Source: an uncultured Oscillospiraceae bacterium
GTDB taxonomy: Bacteria > Bacillota > Clostridia > Oscillospirales > Oscillospiraceae
Length of the DNA stretch: 54,309 nt
Assembly (NCBI GenBank): GCA_934591845.1
Contig: CAKTPO010000015.1
Span: forward strand, 1 to 54,309
Direction: 5' to 3'
This document shows, in pieces, positions 43,328-51,822 of the stretch (positions are counted from its first letter, which is position 1; each line of letters starts with the position of its first letter). Under the pieces are notes generated by a model. The model did not search any database and had not been told where the DNA came from. It saw only the letters and a list, made by a program, of their open reading frames with translations. The position numbers were made by a program, and so were the translations under genes.

Positions 43328-43340
43328 GTTTTTCGTTCCA

Positions 43341-43373
43341 CCCGTCGGCGGCAATGCTGCCGACGGGTTTTCT
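43341..43373 (+). terminator. Terminator of pgi
   Basis: CCCGTCGGC pairs with GCCGACGGG and is followed by TTTTC. Confidence 0.8.
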
Positions 43374-43403
43374 GCACCTCCAGACTGCCAAAGGATCAAA
43401 CGG

Positions 43404-43456
43404 TTTGTGAATTTCACAAATTCCCTATTGCAAAAACCGCCGATTGCTGTTAGAAT
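43404..43456 (+). promoter_or_regulatory. Promoter and palindromic operator of the P-loop gene
   Basis: TTTGTGAA-T-TTCACAAA (43404-43420) is a perfect inverted repeat directly upstream of TTGCAA (43428-43433), 17 bp, TAGAAT (43451-43456). The palindrome looks like a dimeric regulator site. Confidence 0.7.
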
Positions 43457-43502
43457 GATACCAAGCCAGATTTATTTTGGTTAAGCAAAGGAGGAAATTC
43501 CG

Positions 43503-43910
43503 ATGATTCATGTTATTATGGGCCTGAAAGGCTCTGGCAAGACCAAGAAGCTGCTCGATGCCATCCATACCGCAGTGGCCGATGCCCACGGCGACGTGGT
43601 CTGCATTGAGTACGGCAAGAAGCTGACCTATGACGTTACTTACAAAGTCCGTCTGGTAGACTCCCAGGAGTACGGCATCAGTTCCCCTGATATGCTGAAG
43701 GGCTTCCTGAGCGGCCTGCACGCAGGCAACTTCGACATCACCAACGTGTTCATCGACAACCTGTACAAGACCATCGGTCAGGATCAGGCTGCCAACGAAG
43801 CCTTTGTGGATTGGGTGGCGAACTTCGCCAAGGAGAACAACATGGAAATCACCATGACCATCTCCGCCGATCCCGAGACTGCTTCTGAGGGTATGAAGAA
43901 GTACCTGTAA
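43503..43910 (+). CDS. Orphan P-loop ATP-binding protein
   Basis: Protein of 135 aa starting with a Walker A motif, HVIMGLKGSGKTKKLLDAI, with a Walker B-like VFIDNL near residue 82. It is about the size of a minimal P-loop domain with no attached effector. Similar short proteins are common in Clostridia and unassigned. A GGAGG ribosome site precedes the start. Its own promoter with a palindromic operator and its own terminator show a single-gene transcript. Confidence 0.8.
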   Translation: MIHVIMGLKGSGKTKKLLDAIHTAVADAHGDVVCIEYGKKLTYDVTYKVRLVDSQEYGISSPDMLKGFLSGLHAGNFDITNVFIDNLYKTIGQDQAANEAFVDWVANFAKENNMEITMTISADPETASEGMKKYL

Positions 43911-43925
43911 GAGCATCATCCTCCT

Positions 43926-43959
43926 GCACCGCCGCGGTAACATGCGGCGGTGCTTTTTT
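43926..43959 (+). terminator. Terminator of the P-loop gene
   Basis: GCACCGCCGC pairs with GCGGCGGTGC and T6 follows. Confidence 0.9.
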
Positions 43960-43977
43960 GCGCAACGGGGGAGAAAA

Positions 43978-44856
43978 GTTGACAGTTGACAGTTATTTTC
44001 GGAATTGACAATTGACAATGGACAATTGACAATGGACAATTGACAATTTTGGGAGTCGGACGTGGCCCCTTTGCACTTGTTGTTCCAGTAATGCGCAGCT
44101 TGACACCGCCCGTCCTTAGAATCCCCCCGGTTGAAAACGTCCACCCACCAGCGAAACCGTAGGGAACGGCCTATGTGCCGTTCCGCACGTGAAAGGACGG
44201 AATCGTTACCGACAAACTCCCGCACCCCAAAGCCCGGTACAAAAGCTTCCCCCCGGGGAAGCTGGCAGGGCGCAGCCCTGACTGATGAGGGGGCGGTACG
44301 GCCTGAAACGTTCTAGAAACAGTAGGCGAATCCGTAGAAACGTAGCATCATTGTCATTCCGACCGGAGCGCAAGCGGAGTGGAGGGATCCACCACGTGGG
44401 AGAAAGAACCACCACAAGATAAAATTTGCTACTTGGGTAGATTCCTCGGCTCACTCATTCGCTCGGAATGACATAACGGGGGGACGTTGTACCTTTTGTC
44501 ATTCCGACCGAGCAAAGCGAGTGGAGGAATCCACCACGTGGCAGAAAAGTACCAACACAAGGTAAAATCTGCCACTTGGGAAGATTCCTCGACTCACTGC
44601 GTTCGCTCGGAATGACATGATCGGGGGGGTGGTTCCGTTTTGTCCACAGGGGTTATAAGGAACGGCACATAGGCCGTTCCCTACGGTTTCGCTGGTAGGT
44701 GGACTTTTTCAACCGGGGGGATTTTAAGGACGGACGGTGCAGCGTTTAACATTGTAGGAACAAAGGATGCAGAGGAACCACGTCCGTCCCCCAAAATTGT
44801 CAATTGTCCATTGTCAATTGTCAATTTCAATAACTGTCAACTGTCAACTGTCAACT
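43978..44856 (-). repeat. Mosaic repeat, copy F (longest, with duplicated hairpin)
   Basis: Same order as copy E, but two GTCATTCCGA hairpins lie side by side (about 44351-44475 and 44499-44620). After the second come a GGAACGGC palindrome, a TTCAACCGGGGGGATTTTAA block, GGACGG block and TTGTCAATTGTCC and TGTCAACTG arrays. It separates the P-loop gene from the microprotein gene. Confidence 0.87.
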
Positions 44857-44899
44857 ATTCACGCTCCGTCCGGGATGACCTATCGGGTGGTGGTTCCGG

Positions 44900-44928
44900 T
44901 TGACAGGTGAAAAAATCCTGTCTATAAT
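44900..44928 (+). promoter_or_regulatory. Consensus promoter with palindrome for the microprotein gene
   Basis: Perfect TTGACA (44900-44905), 17 bp, perfect TATAAT (44923-44928). GACAGG-N9-CCTGTC (44902-44922) spans from the -35 box to the -10 edge and would be an operator. Confidence 0.85.
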
Positions 44929-44957
44929 GGTGGAAAAAGACAAAGGAGGAAAACAAC

Positions 44958-45122
44958 GTGCAGTTGACGACCGTTGGTATTATTGGAGGGGCAGACGGCC
45001 CTACGGCTATTTTTGTGACGGGGGTGCCCTCCCTTTCGGAGATTTTGTGTATGGCCCTTGTGGCTGCGGCCATTATTGGGGGCGTGGTTTTCTTCGTCAG
45101 GAAGCACCGGAAAAAGAAATGA
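44958..45122 (+). CDS. 54-aa membrane microprotein with OadB-like GGADGPTAIF motif
   Basis: GTG start after AAGGAGG (44943-44949). The protein opens TVGIIGGADGPTAIFVTG, continues with a short SLSEIL linker, one membrane helix (LCMALVAAAIIGGVVFFV) and a basic RKHRKKK tail. GGADGPTAIF is a conserved motif of beta subunits of Na+-pumping decarboxylases (OadB/MmdB/GcdB), but those have more than 350 residues and many helices. Here the motif stands alone. No other decarboxylase subunit is in the window. The consensus promoter and a terminator right after the stop show a real, probably well-expressed gene. The basic C-terminus predicts a cytoplasmic tail. Function unknown. Confidence 0.75.
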   Translation: MQLTTVGIIGGADGPTAIFVTGVPSLSEILCMALVAAAIIGGVVFFVRKHRKKK

Positions 45123-45158
45123 AAAACAGCCGGAGGGAAAGACCCTTCGGCTGTTTTT
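45122..45158. terminator. Bidirectional terminator between microprotein and fructokinase genes
   Basis: AAAAACAGCCG pairs with CGGCTGTTTTT between convergent genes. Confidence 0.85.
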
Positions 45159-45173
45159 GGTATGATGGTTTTT

Positions 45174-46145
45174 TCAGAGTTTCCCCAGCAACGCCTGGAC
45201 TTCTTCTTCCTGGGGCATGGCCCGGATGGCACCCTTGCGGGTGGTGACGATGTAGGCGGCGGTGTTGGCAAAGCGCAGCATGTCCCGGCGGTTTTCGGGG
45301 GTCAGGTTGTGAAGACCGTGGGTGAGAATATAGTCCAGCACCGAGGCGCAGAAGGTGTCTCCGGCGCCGGTGGTTTCGATGACACCGCCCAGGGTGCAGG
45401 CGGGGACGAAGACGGGCTCGGCATCACCGTAGAAGCTGTAGCTGCCCTCGGCTCCGGCGGTGACGTTCAGCACCCGGATATTGGGGTAGGCCTTTTGAAG
45501 CATCCCGGCACCCCGGGTAAAATCAGTTTCCCCGGTCATAAATTCCAGCTCGTTGTCCGCAATTTTCAGAATGTGGCACTGGCCCAGACCGTAGGCAATG
45601 GCCTTTTTCGCATCGTCCAGACTGTCCCACAGGGGCGGCCGGAGATTGGGGTCAAAGGAGATCCAGGCCCCGGCCTCCCGGGCGGTCTGAACGGCCCGGA
45701 GGGTTGCCTGCCGGACCCCCTCGTGGGTCATGGACAGGGTGCCAAAATGGAAAATCCGGGTCTTTTTCAGCAGCTCCAAAGGCAGCTCCTCCTGCCGGAG
45801 CATCATATCCGCACCGGGCTTGCGGTAAAAGGAAAAATCCCGGTCCCCGTTGGGGGCGGTCTTTACAAAGGCCAGGGTGGTGGGGATGTCCTTGTCCATA
45901 AGCAGGGCCTGGGTGCTGATGCCGGTGTCTTCCAGCACGCCTTTCAAAAGCTTACCAAACAGGTCGTCTCCCACCTTGCCTACAAAGGCGCAGCGCCTGT
46001 GCAGCTTTCGCAGCATGGCAAGCACATTACAGGGCGCACCCCCGGGGCAGGCCTCAAAAAGGGTGTTTCCCTGGGCAGAAACGCCGTTTTCCGTAAAATC
46101 GATCAGCAGCTCCCCCAGAGCCACCACGTCAAAGGACTGTTCCAT
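45174..46145 (-). CDS. PfkB family carbohydrate kinase (fructokinase-like)
   Basis: Protein of 323 aa. It starts DVVALGELLIDFTENG and has the N-terminal GGAPCNVLAMLRKL motif, the anion hole and catalytic base in ETTGAGDTFCASVL, typical of ribokinase/PfkB sugar kinases. Closest by pattern to fructokinase (ScrK type), which would send fructose to fructose-6-phosphate, next to pgi in metabolism. AGGAGG ribosome site. Last gene of a four-gene run, 16 bases after the LysR gene. Confidence 0.9.
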   Translation of the reverse strand: MEQSFDVVALGELLIDFTENGVSAQGNTLFEACPGGAPCNVLAMLRKLHRRCAFVGKVGDDLFGKLLKGVLEDTGISTQALLMDKDIPTTLAFVKTAPNGDRDFSFYRKPGADMMLRQEELPLELLKKTRIFHFGTLSMTHEGVRQATLRAVQTAREAGAWISFDPNLRPPLWDSLDDAKKAIAYGLGQCHILKIADNELEFMTGETDFTRGAGMLQKAYPNIRVLNVTAGAEGSYSFYGDAEPVFVPACTLGGVIETTGAGDTFCASVLDYILTHGLHNLTPENRRDMLRFANTAAYIVTTRKGAIRAMPQEEEVQALLGKL

Positions 46146-46161
46146 TGCAAAATTCCTCCTG

Positions 46162-47079
46162 TCAATATAGTGCCCCGATCAGCTCGATCAGGTACGCTTC
46201 CGGCGGTGTCAGCAGGTGCTCTTTCCCGTAGGCTGCCACAAAATCCCAGGCTTCCGGCCGGGTGCCGAAGGAGAAAAAGCTCAGGTCCTTGGCATTTTCG
46301 TGTTCCTCAATGCGGAAGCTGCTGGCAAAGGCGATGCCATACTGCCGGGCTACCAGGGACAGGGCCGTATCAATGCTGCTGAGTTCTACGATTTTTGGGG
46401 AAATGTTCTGGCTTTCCAGAAGCCGGACTGCCAGCTGTCCCAGGCGCATTTGCTGTTTCAGAAGAAGAAAACAGTCGTTTTCCAGATATTTCAGGTCGAT
46501 CCAGGGGTATTTTCGCCCAGGTTCTTCCTTGGCCAGCAATTCATAGTGGCCGTTTTTGGGCGTACACAGAACGATTTCTTCCTGGGAGATGAGCTGACAG
46601 CGAAACCGGTTCTGAGTTGCCCGCTCGGATTCGGACATGGTAAAAAAGGCCAGATCCAGGGTACCTGCCTGAAGCTGCTGCTCCAGGGTCTGTACGTCTT
46701 CTTCCAGAATCGTCAATTCATAGTCCGGGTATTTTTCCTGAAAATCCGGAAGTACCCTGGGCAGGACCGTGTGGCCCCGCCCAGGGGTGATTCCGATGGT
46801 GAGCTTTCCGTGGGTAGATTCCCGAAGCTTTTTCAGCTGCCGTTCCAGGTCCTGGTCCAGCTGCAACATTTTCCGGGCGGTGTCCAGATACAGTTCCCCG
46901 GCCAATGTGGGCACCAACTGCCGCTTCTTCCGCTCAAAAAGGGGAAGACCGGCCTGGGTTTCCAGCTTCAGCAGGAATCGACTCAAAGCGGGCTGGGATA
47001 CATACAGCCGCTCTGCCGCCTTGGATAGATTTTTCTCCTGGGCGATGACGATGATGTATTCCATCTCTCTGCGATCCAC
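46162..47079 (-). CDS. LysR family transcriptional regulator
   Basis: Protein of 305 aa. N-terminal winged helix: EYIIVIAQEKNLSKAAERLY, VSQPALSRFLLKLETQAGLP, LFERKKRQLVPTLAG. An effector-binding domain follows. GTG start with GGGAGGGG. It lies in the same direction as the CitMHS transporter and serine hydrolase, so it may regulate the run it belongs to; LysR regulators of citrate transport are known, but no ligand can be read. Confidence 0.92.
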   Translation of the reverse strand: MDRREMEYIIVIAQEKNLSKAAERLYVSQPALSRFLLKLETQAGLPLFERKKRQLVPTLAGELYLDTARKMLQLDQDLERQLKKLRESTHGKLTIGITPGRGHTVLPRVLPDFQEKYPDYELTILEEDVQTLEQQLQAGTLDLAFFTMSESERATQNRFRCQLISQEEIVLCTPKNGHYELLAKEEPGRKYPWIDLKYLENDCFLLLKQQMRLGQLAVRLLESQNISPKIVELSSIDTALSLVARQYGIAFASSFRIEEHENAKDLSFFSFGTRPEAWDFVAAYGKEHLLTPPEAYLIELIGALY

Positions 47080-47109
47080 GGTCGGCCCCTCCCTTTTGTA
47101 TTTCCTCTA

Positions 47110-48018
47110 TTATAGCAGAGGGAGCAGCGTTTTAACAGCAGTCCGCAAAACTTTTTTTTCGTCTTCGATCTGCATGGAGTTGATGGCAATGACGGCGTTC
47201 TTTTTGGGTACCACAATGCAATACTGGCCGTATTTTCCGTCAGCCCGGAATATTCCGTCGGGCATGATCCAGAAAAGGTAGCCATAATCCGTTCCGATTT
47301 CACCGTCGCCCTGGTCGGAGACGATGAAAGAGCGGCTGGCTTCCTCCACCCAGCTGGCGGGGATCAGCTGACGGCCCTGCCACTGGCCCTTTTGCAGGTA
47401 CAGAAGGCCTAGCTTTGCAAACTCGGTGACGTTCAGCTGTAAGCCACCGGCGCCAAAGGTGTTGCCCAGGGGGTCTTTTTCGTCCTGAGGTCTGGGAATG
47501 CCCAGAGGCTCAAAGAGCCGGGGCATCAGGTAATCCACCAGGGACATGCCGGTTTTCCGCTGGATCAGAATGCCCAGCAGGTAGGGGCCTGCGTTGTTGT
47601 ACTGGAATACGGTGCCGGGTCTGTGAATGACCGGTGCCCGGAGCACGTATTTGACCCAGTCTTTTTCGGTCATTTTAGGCCGCTGGGCACCCATGAGCAT
47701 GGGGCTTTCAAAGCCCATGCTCATGGTGATCAGATGCCGCAGGCGCATCTGTTTCAGGTTTTCGCTGACGGTTTCCGGCGCATCCTGCCGGAAGTGGTCC
47801 AGGACATAGTCATCCAGGGTAAACAGACCCTCCTGGATGGCAAAGGCGCAGGCGGTGGAGGTAAAGCTCTTGGTGCCGGAATACTGGTTCTGGCGCTCCT
47901 CGGGCTGGGGCTGGTAGGAGGCCATCAGTGCGCCGTCCCGGTAGACCCGCAGGCCCCGCACTGCCAGATTTTCCCGGGCAACGGCGGCTTCAAAGGCGGA
48001 AATATCCAATTGATTCAT
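47110..48018 (-). CDS. Serine hydrolase of the beta-lactamase / class C fold
   Basis: Protein of 302 aa without signal peptide. The SxxK motif is SGTKSFTS (near residue 88), the Tyr motif is YNNAGPYLLG near residue 170, and VPKKNAVIAI near the C-terminus is in the KTG position. Such proteins are esterases, peptidases or carboxypeptidase-like; absence of an export signal argues against a secreted beta-lactamase. It starts 16 bases after CitMHS. Confidence 0.88.
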   Translation of the reverse strand: MNQLDISAFEAAVARENLAVRGLRVYRDGALMASYQPQPEERQNQYSGTKSFTSTACAFAIQEGLFTLDDYVLDHFRQDAPETVSENLKQMRLRHLITMSMGFESPMLMGAQRPKMTEKDWVKYVLRAPVIHRPGTVFQYNNAGPYLLGILIQRKTGMSLVDYLMPRLFEPLGIPRPQDEKDPLGNTFGAGGLQLNVTEFAKLGLLYLQKGQWQGRQLIPASWVEEASRSFIVSDQGDGEIGTDYGYLFWIMPDGIFRADGKYGQYCIVVPKKNAVIAINSMQIEDEKKVLRTAVKTLLPLL

Positions 48019-48034
48019 AACGGATTCCTTTCTC

Positions 48035-49342
48035 TCAGGCGGGGATGATGCCGGTCAGCAGTACAAAGGCCAGCATGGCAGAGGCCAGCACGAAGGCCCA
48101 CTTGTAGGAGAAGGCAATGTGGTCTTTCAGCTCCACGTTGGTCAGGCCCAGGCCCATGTAGGTGGCGGCGGTCATGGGCATGATGTAGATGGCCGGGCCA
48201 AAGGTGATCAGGAAGGCAGCACCCACAGCGGCGGCGGGGATGCCATAGCCGGAGACGATCTGATTGACAATGGGCAGGATGCCATAGGTCAGGGCATCAC
48301 CGTGGATGAACATGCTCAGGGGGCTGTTTACGGCGGCGAAAATCACGTGCAGGTGGGGAGCCATGCTCTCAGGCATGGCAGACAGGACCATGTCGGTCAT
48401 GGCATCCAGCATGGGACTTTTGCCCATGATGCCAATGAGCACGCCGGAGGCCAGGGCGGTAAAGGCCATGGTCAGGGCATCGGTGGCGTGGGCCTTGATG
48501 CGCTCGGTCTGGGCCTTCTGGGAGGGATAGTTGACCATGAGGCCAATGGCCAGGGCCACCATAAAGGTCACATGGGTGGCGACCTTGGTAAGGGTCAGCA
48601 TCAGGACAACGGCAACGATCAGCAGAACATTGAACCAGAACAGCTTGGGGCGGTGCAGTTCGTTGACTTCCTGGACATCCTGGGCAGCGGCGGTCAGCTC
48701 CTCCTCACCGGGTACATAACCGGCGCCCCGCTTCTTTTCGTTCCGGGCCAGAATGATGCACAGGCCCAGAATCAGCACCAGACCAAAAATCTGGGCGGGA
48801 ATGCAGTATTTCCAGATTTCAGAGGTGCCCACTTCCAGAGCGGCAGCGGTACGGCCGCAGGGGCCGCCCCAGGGGACGATGTTCATAACACCCATGGTCA
48901 GGGTGGTGATGCAAAGCAGGTTGATGGGCCGGACCTTCATCTTCTTGTAGATGGGCAGCAGGGGCGGAATGGCGATCAGCAGGGTGGTGGCACCGGAGCC
49001 GTCCAGATGGCCGATGAAGGCAATGAGCACGGTGGCAAACATCAGCAGGGTCACGTTGTTGCCCACCAGCTTCAAAACCTTACCAACGATCCGGTCAAAT
49101 ACACCGGCATCGTTCATCACGCCGAAGAACAGCACCGCAAAAATAAACAGAATAGCCGTGGTGGCCACACCGGACACACCGGCGGCAATATAGCCGCTCA
49201 TTTCGGCAGGGGTAAAGCCCACAACAAAACCGGTAATAATGGGCAGAAGGATAAAAACAACAGCGGGCGTACTCTTGCCCCACAGCAGCAGGGCGACAAT
49301 GAGGATCATCAAGGCAAAGCCTGCGATACCCAGCATGGACAT
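48035..49342 (-). CDS. CitMHS family citrate (or related carboxylate) transporter
   Basis: Protein of 435 aa with about 12 membrane helices. It has the family segments AVLFFGVMNDAGVFDRIVGK, AFIGHLDGSGATTLLIAIPP and MNIVPWGGPCGRTAAALE. CitMHS proteins import metal-citrate complexes with protons. The promoter TTGGAC-18-TATAAT lies at 49422-49451. First gene of a run with serine hydrolase, LysR and sugar kinase. Confidence 0.9.
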   Translation of the reverse strand: MSMLGIAGFALMILIVALLLWGKSTPAVVFILLPIITGFVVGFTPAEMSGYIAAGVSGVATTAILFIFAVLFFGVMNDAGVFDRIVGKVLKLVGNNVTLLMFATVLIAFIGHLDGSGATTLLIAIPPLLPIYKKMKVRPINLLCITTLTMGVMNIVPWGGPCGRTAAALEVGTSEIWKYCIPAQIFGLVLILGLCIILARNEKKRGAGYVPGEEELTAAAQDVQEVNELHRPKLFWFNVLLIVAVVLMLTLTKVATHVTFMVALAIGLMVNYPSQKAQTERIKAHATDALTMAFTALASGVLIGIMGKSPMLDAMTDMVLSAMPESMAPHLHVIFAAVNSPLSMFIHGDALTYGILPIVNQIVSGYGIPAAAVGAAFLITFGPAIYIMPMTAATYMGLGLTNVELKDHIAFSYKWAFVLASAMLAFVLLTGIIPA

Positions 49343-49421
49343 AGAGATCGTTCCTTTCTCATTTGTGTAGTTTATTCTTTTTCTTCTCGCTTTCGGGAAC
49401 CATGGTTATCCGGATGGACTT

Positions 49422-49451
49422 ATTATAGGAGAAATCCTCTGAAAAGTCCAA
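49422..49451 (-). promoter_or_regulatory. Promoter of the CitMHS run
   Basis: Minus-strand TTGGAC (49446-49451), 18 bp, TATAAT (49422-49427). Confidence 0.6.
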
Positions 49452-49552
49452 TGCCCATACAGACTCTTTCATATAACCAAATGTTATACTTTTTCGGCTT
49501 TTGTGCATTTCTTCCAGTGGAACAGAGGAATCACCTTGAGCACACAACAAAA

Positions 49553-49582
49553 GCGGCAGACCCAACGAAAAGGGTCTGCCGC
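49553..49582 (-). terminator. Terminator of the DUF6020 gene
   Basis: GCGGCAGACCC pairs with GGGTCTGCCGC; TTTTGTTG follows on the minus strand. Confidence 0.8.
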
Positions 49583-49600
49583 ACAGGCGGTGGAGCGATA

Positions 49601-51370
49601 TTATCCGTCTTCCCGATTTGTGGCAGGAAAGAGCAACAGCAGCATGGGGACACAGTACATGATTGGCAGGGCGTAGCGGACGGCACCGTTGGTGTGGGTG
49701 GTCAGCAGGCCCAGGGTCATCAGGAGGGTGGGCAAACAAAGCATGAATTTCTCTTTGCGCTTGCTTTCCAGGGCCGCCACCGTCAGAAGAAGGCACAGCC
49801 AGTTGTACAGGCCCGAGAAGTTCAGCGCCCGCAGGGGGGAGCGCATATTGAGATCCCACAGGACGGTGTCCAGGCGGTCAAGCACGGGGCCTCTGAGCCA
49901 GGCGGTTTCCAACTTGCCCATAATGTTTTCCGATTCGCTGTAAAGGGGCAGGAAATAGTTGCAGCGGGTGTAAACGATGGCTTCCAGCACCGTCAGGGGG
50001 TGCCGCAGGAAGAATTGCAGATTCAGCACCACATAACGCCGGACTTGCTCAGAGGATGTGGCATGGAAGGTGTATTTGATGTCGTTGTTCTGGTCCGGGT
50101 TGAATTTGTGCAGCACCGCATCATAGTCCAGCACATCGGAGATAATGGCCACGTCCTCCTGGCTGAGCTCCTGGGCGTATTGCTGGCAGTAGTAGCCGGT
50201 GATGTAGTAAAACTGGCTGTAGTTTTCGTAATCCGCCGGGGGAATGATGTTCAGGGCGGGGCAGACCACCAGGATCACGAACCAGTGCAGGGCCAGAAGC
50301 CCAGCAGCTGCGGCGGAGAGCACGATCCGCAAAGGTTTGCGGTAGAGCAGCAGCCCCAGCATGGACAGCACCACCAGGTAGATGGCCCCTTTCCGGGTGG
50401 CGGCGCAGAAAAAGCCCAGGAAAATGAGCCATACCAGGTCCTTTTTTTGTTCGTGCAGCAGCAGACGGCGGAAATACAGCCCATAGAGCAGATACAGCGG
50501 GCCAAACAGGGAATCCCGCAGGGCCACCATGATGAACATGGGGAACACGCTGACAAGACCGAAGAACAGGCTGACGGCCAGCCCCAGCCGGGTATCCCGG
50601 CGGCAGACCGTGACCTCCTCTGCCAGCATGGCCACAGCATAGAGGGTCAGGGCTCCTTGCAGCATGTTGCACAGCACCAGGCCGAACGTATCGCACCAAA
50701 GGTTCTGGCCCAGGGCATACAGACTGCCGTAAATCACCGTGGTCAGCAGGGGATGGGAGGCATGGATGCGGCCCGGGCCGGGGAAAGAGCTGATTTGCGA
50801 GGCCGTATCCCAGGCCAGTTCGCCGGGGGCCCGCAGCAAAATCACGGGAACCCAGCACAGAAGGGTGATCGCTGCCCACAGCCATTTCCGCTTCCGGGAG
50901 GGGGCAAGGGCCTGTTCTTTCGCAGTCGTGGGGGCCGTCAGCCACCGAACCCCTACCCGAATGACGGCAGATACCGCAGTCAGCAGCCCCGCCCACAGCA
51001 GAATGTTTTCAAATACATCCAGCCCCGGCAGGGCAACCAGGTAGGTGATCCGCCGGTCCTGGGTGAGCCCAATGAGAATGTTGACAGAAAAGAAAACGGC
51101 CAGCAGCATTTCCGGCAGCCGGAAGTGCCATTCTTTTCTATAGCACAGCCAGCCCAGCAGTGCCCCCAGCCCCAGGCACAGCAGGCCCAGGGGCAGGATG
51201 GACAGAGGGGCTGAAAGGCCGTAGCTCAGGCCAAAACGGAGGTGGGCAGCAAGCCCCAGCCCCGGTTGGGCGCCCCGGGACAGGGCAAAGGCCGGGAGAA
51301 AGGCCACCAGCAGCCCCAGACTCCAAAGAGCCATCCGGGGCAGTGCCGTGTGTATTGTGCGTTTGTTCAT
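49601..51370 (-). CDS. DUF6020 family polytopic membrane protein
   Basis: Protein of 589 aa with about 12 hydrophobic segments and a soluble loop near residues 390-470. It has APGELAWDTASQISSFPGPG and the HPLLTTVIYGSL, ALRDSLFGPLY segments I associate with DUF6020, a family thought related to GT-C-type membrane glycosyltransferases. The start at 51370 has AGAAGG; one at 51379 is too close to that site. Promoter TTGCAA-18-TATGAT at 51442-51471. Single-gene unit. Confidence 0.8.
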   Translation of the reverse strand: MNKRTIHTALPRMALWSLGLLVAFLPAFALSRGAQPGLGLAAHLRFGLSYGLSAPLSILPLGLLCLGLGALLGWLCYRKEWHFRLPEMLLAVFFSVNILIGLTQDRRITYLVALPGLDVFENILLWAGLLTAVSAVIRVGVRWLTAPTTAKEQALAPSRKRKWLWAAITLLCWVPVILLRAPGELAWDTASQISSFPGPGRIHASHPLLTTVIYGSLYALGQNLWCDTFGLVLCNMLQGALTLYAVAMLAEEVTVCRRDTRLGLAVSLFFGLVSVFPMFIMVALRDSLFGPLYLLYGLYFRRLLLHEQKKDLVWLIFLGFFCAATRKGAIYLVVLSMLGLLLYRKPLRIVLSAAAAGLLALHWFVILVVCPALNIIPPADYENYSQFYYITGYYCQQYAQELSQEDVAIISDVLDYDAVLHKFNPDQNNDIKYTFHATSSEQVRRYVVLNLQFFLRHPLTVLEAIVYTRCNYFLPLYSESENIMGKLETAWLRGPVLDRLDTVLWDLNMRSPLRALNFSGLYNWLCLLLTVAALESKRKEKFMLCLPTLLMTLGLLTTHTNGAVRYALPIMYCVPMLLLLFPATNREDG

Positions 51371-51441
51371 ATTCTGCATCCTTCTTGTTTGCGGCCGTTT
51401 CGGGCGATCCGTTTTCCGGATTCCGGGCCGTATTTTTTCCT

Positions 51442-51471
51442 ATCATATCACAAAAAGGGGGCGTTTTGCAA
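51442..51471 (-). promoter_or_regulatory. Promoter of the DUF6020 gene
   Basis: Minus-strand TTGCAA (51466-51471), 18 bp, TATGAT (51442-51447). The following stretch to about 51700 holds no gene or clear signal. Confidence 0.65.
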
Positions 51472-51704
51472 CTGCTTCACAAAAATCTTTGATAATCGGA
51501 ACCGCTGGGGCGCTTCCCTGGGTTTTCAAATCATTCACAGTTTCTCCCCAAAATGTTTGAAACTCCGTTAAATTCCGGTCATAATCCCGGGATATGATGA
51601 AAACACGAAAAGGGAACAGCCACAAAACAGAGCTTCCCCCTTCGTTTTAAGGATCAGAATCCTTTCTCATCTCTCTCCTCTATCTTCTCTTTCTATTTCC
51701 AAAA

Positions 51705-51793
51705 GTCAAAACCCCCGGGGCTTTTCCCCGGGGGTTTTGGCGTGGAATGGGAGAGGCCCCCGGTTCTGCGTAGGTGCAGGACCGGGGGCTTTG
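51705..51793 (-). terminator. Two terminator-like hairpins after the lipoprotein gene
   Basis: GCCCCCGGT / ACCGGGGGC at about 51756-51792, then AAAACCCCCGGGG / CCCCGGGGGTTTT at about 51708-51738. The second is followed by TTTTGACTTTT on the minus strand. Confidence 0.75.
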
Positions 51794-51822
51794 CTTCTGT
51801 TTGGGGTCAGGGGTGCGGTACG

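Noticed and set aside
49359..49859. Minus-strand frame overlapping the end of the DUF6020 gene.
   Set aside because: It overlaps in another frame, runs through the terminator and shows no domain.
48119..51214. Very long open frame on the plus strand (over 1000 codons).
   Set aside because: It is antisense to the CitMHS and DUF6020 genes. Its composition (Gly, Gln and His rich) is a mirror of GC-biased codon use, and it has no ribosome site or family match.
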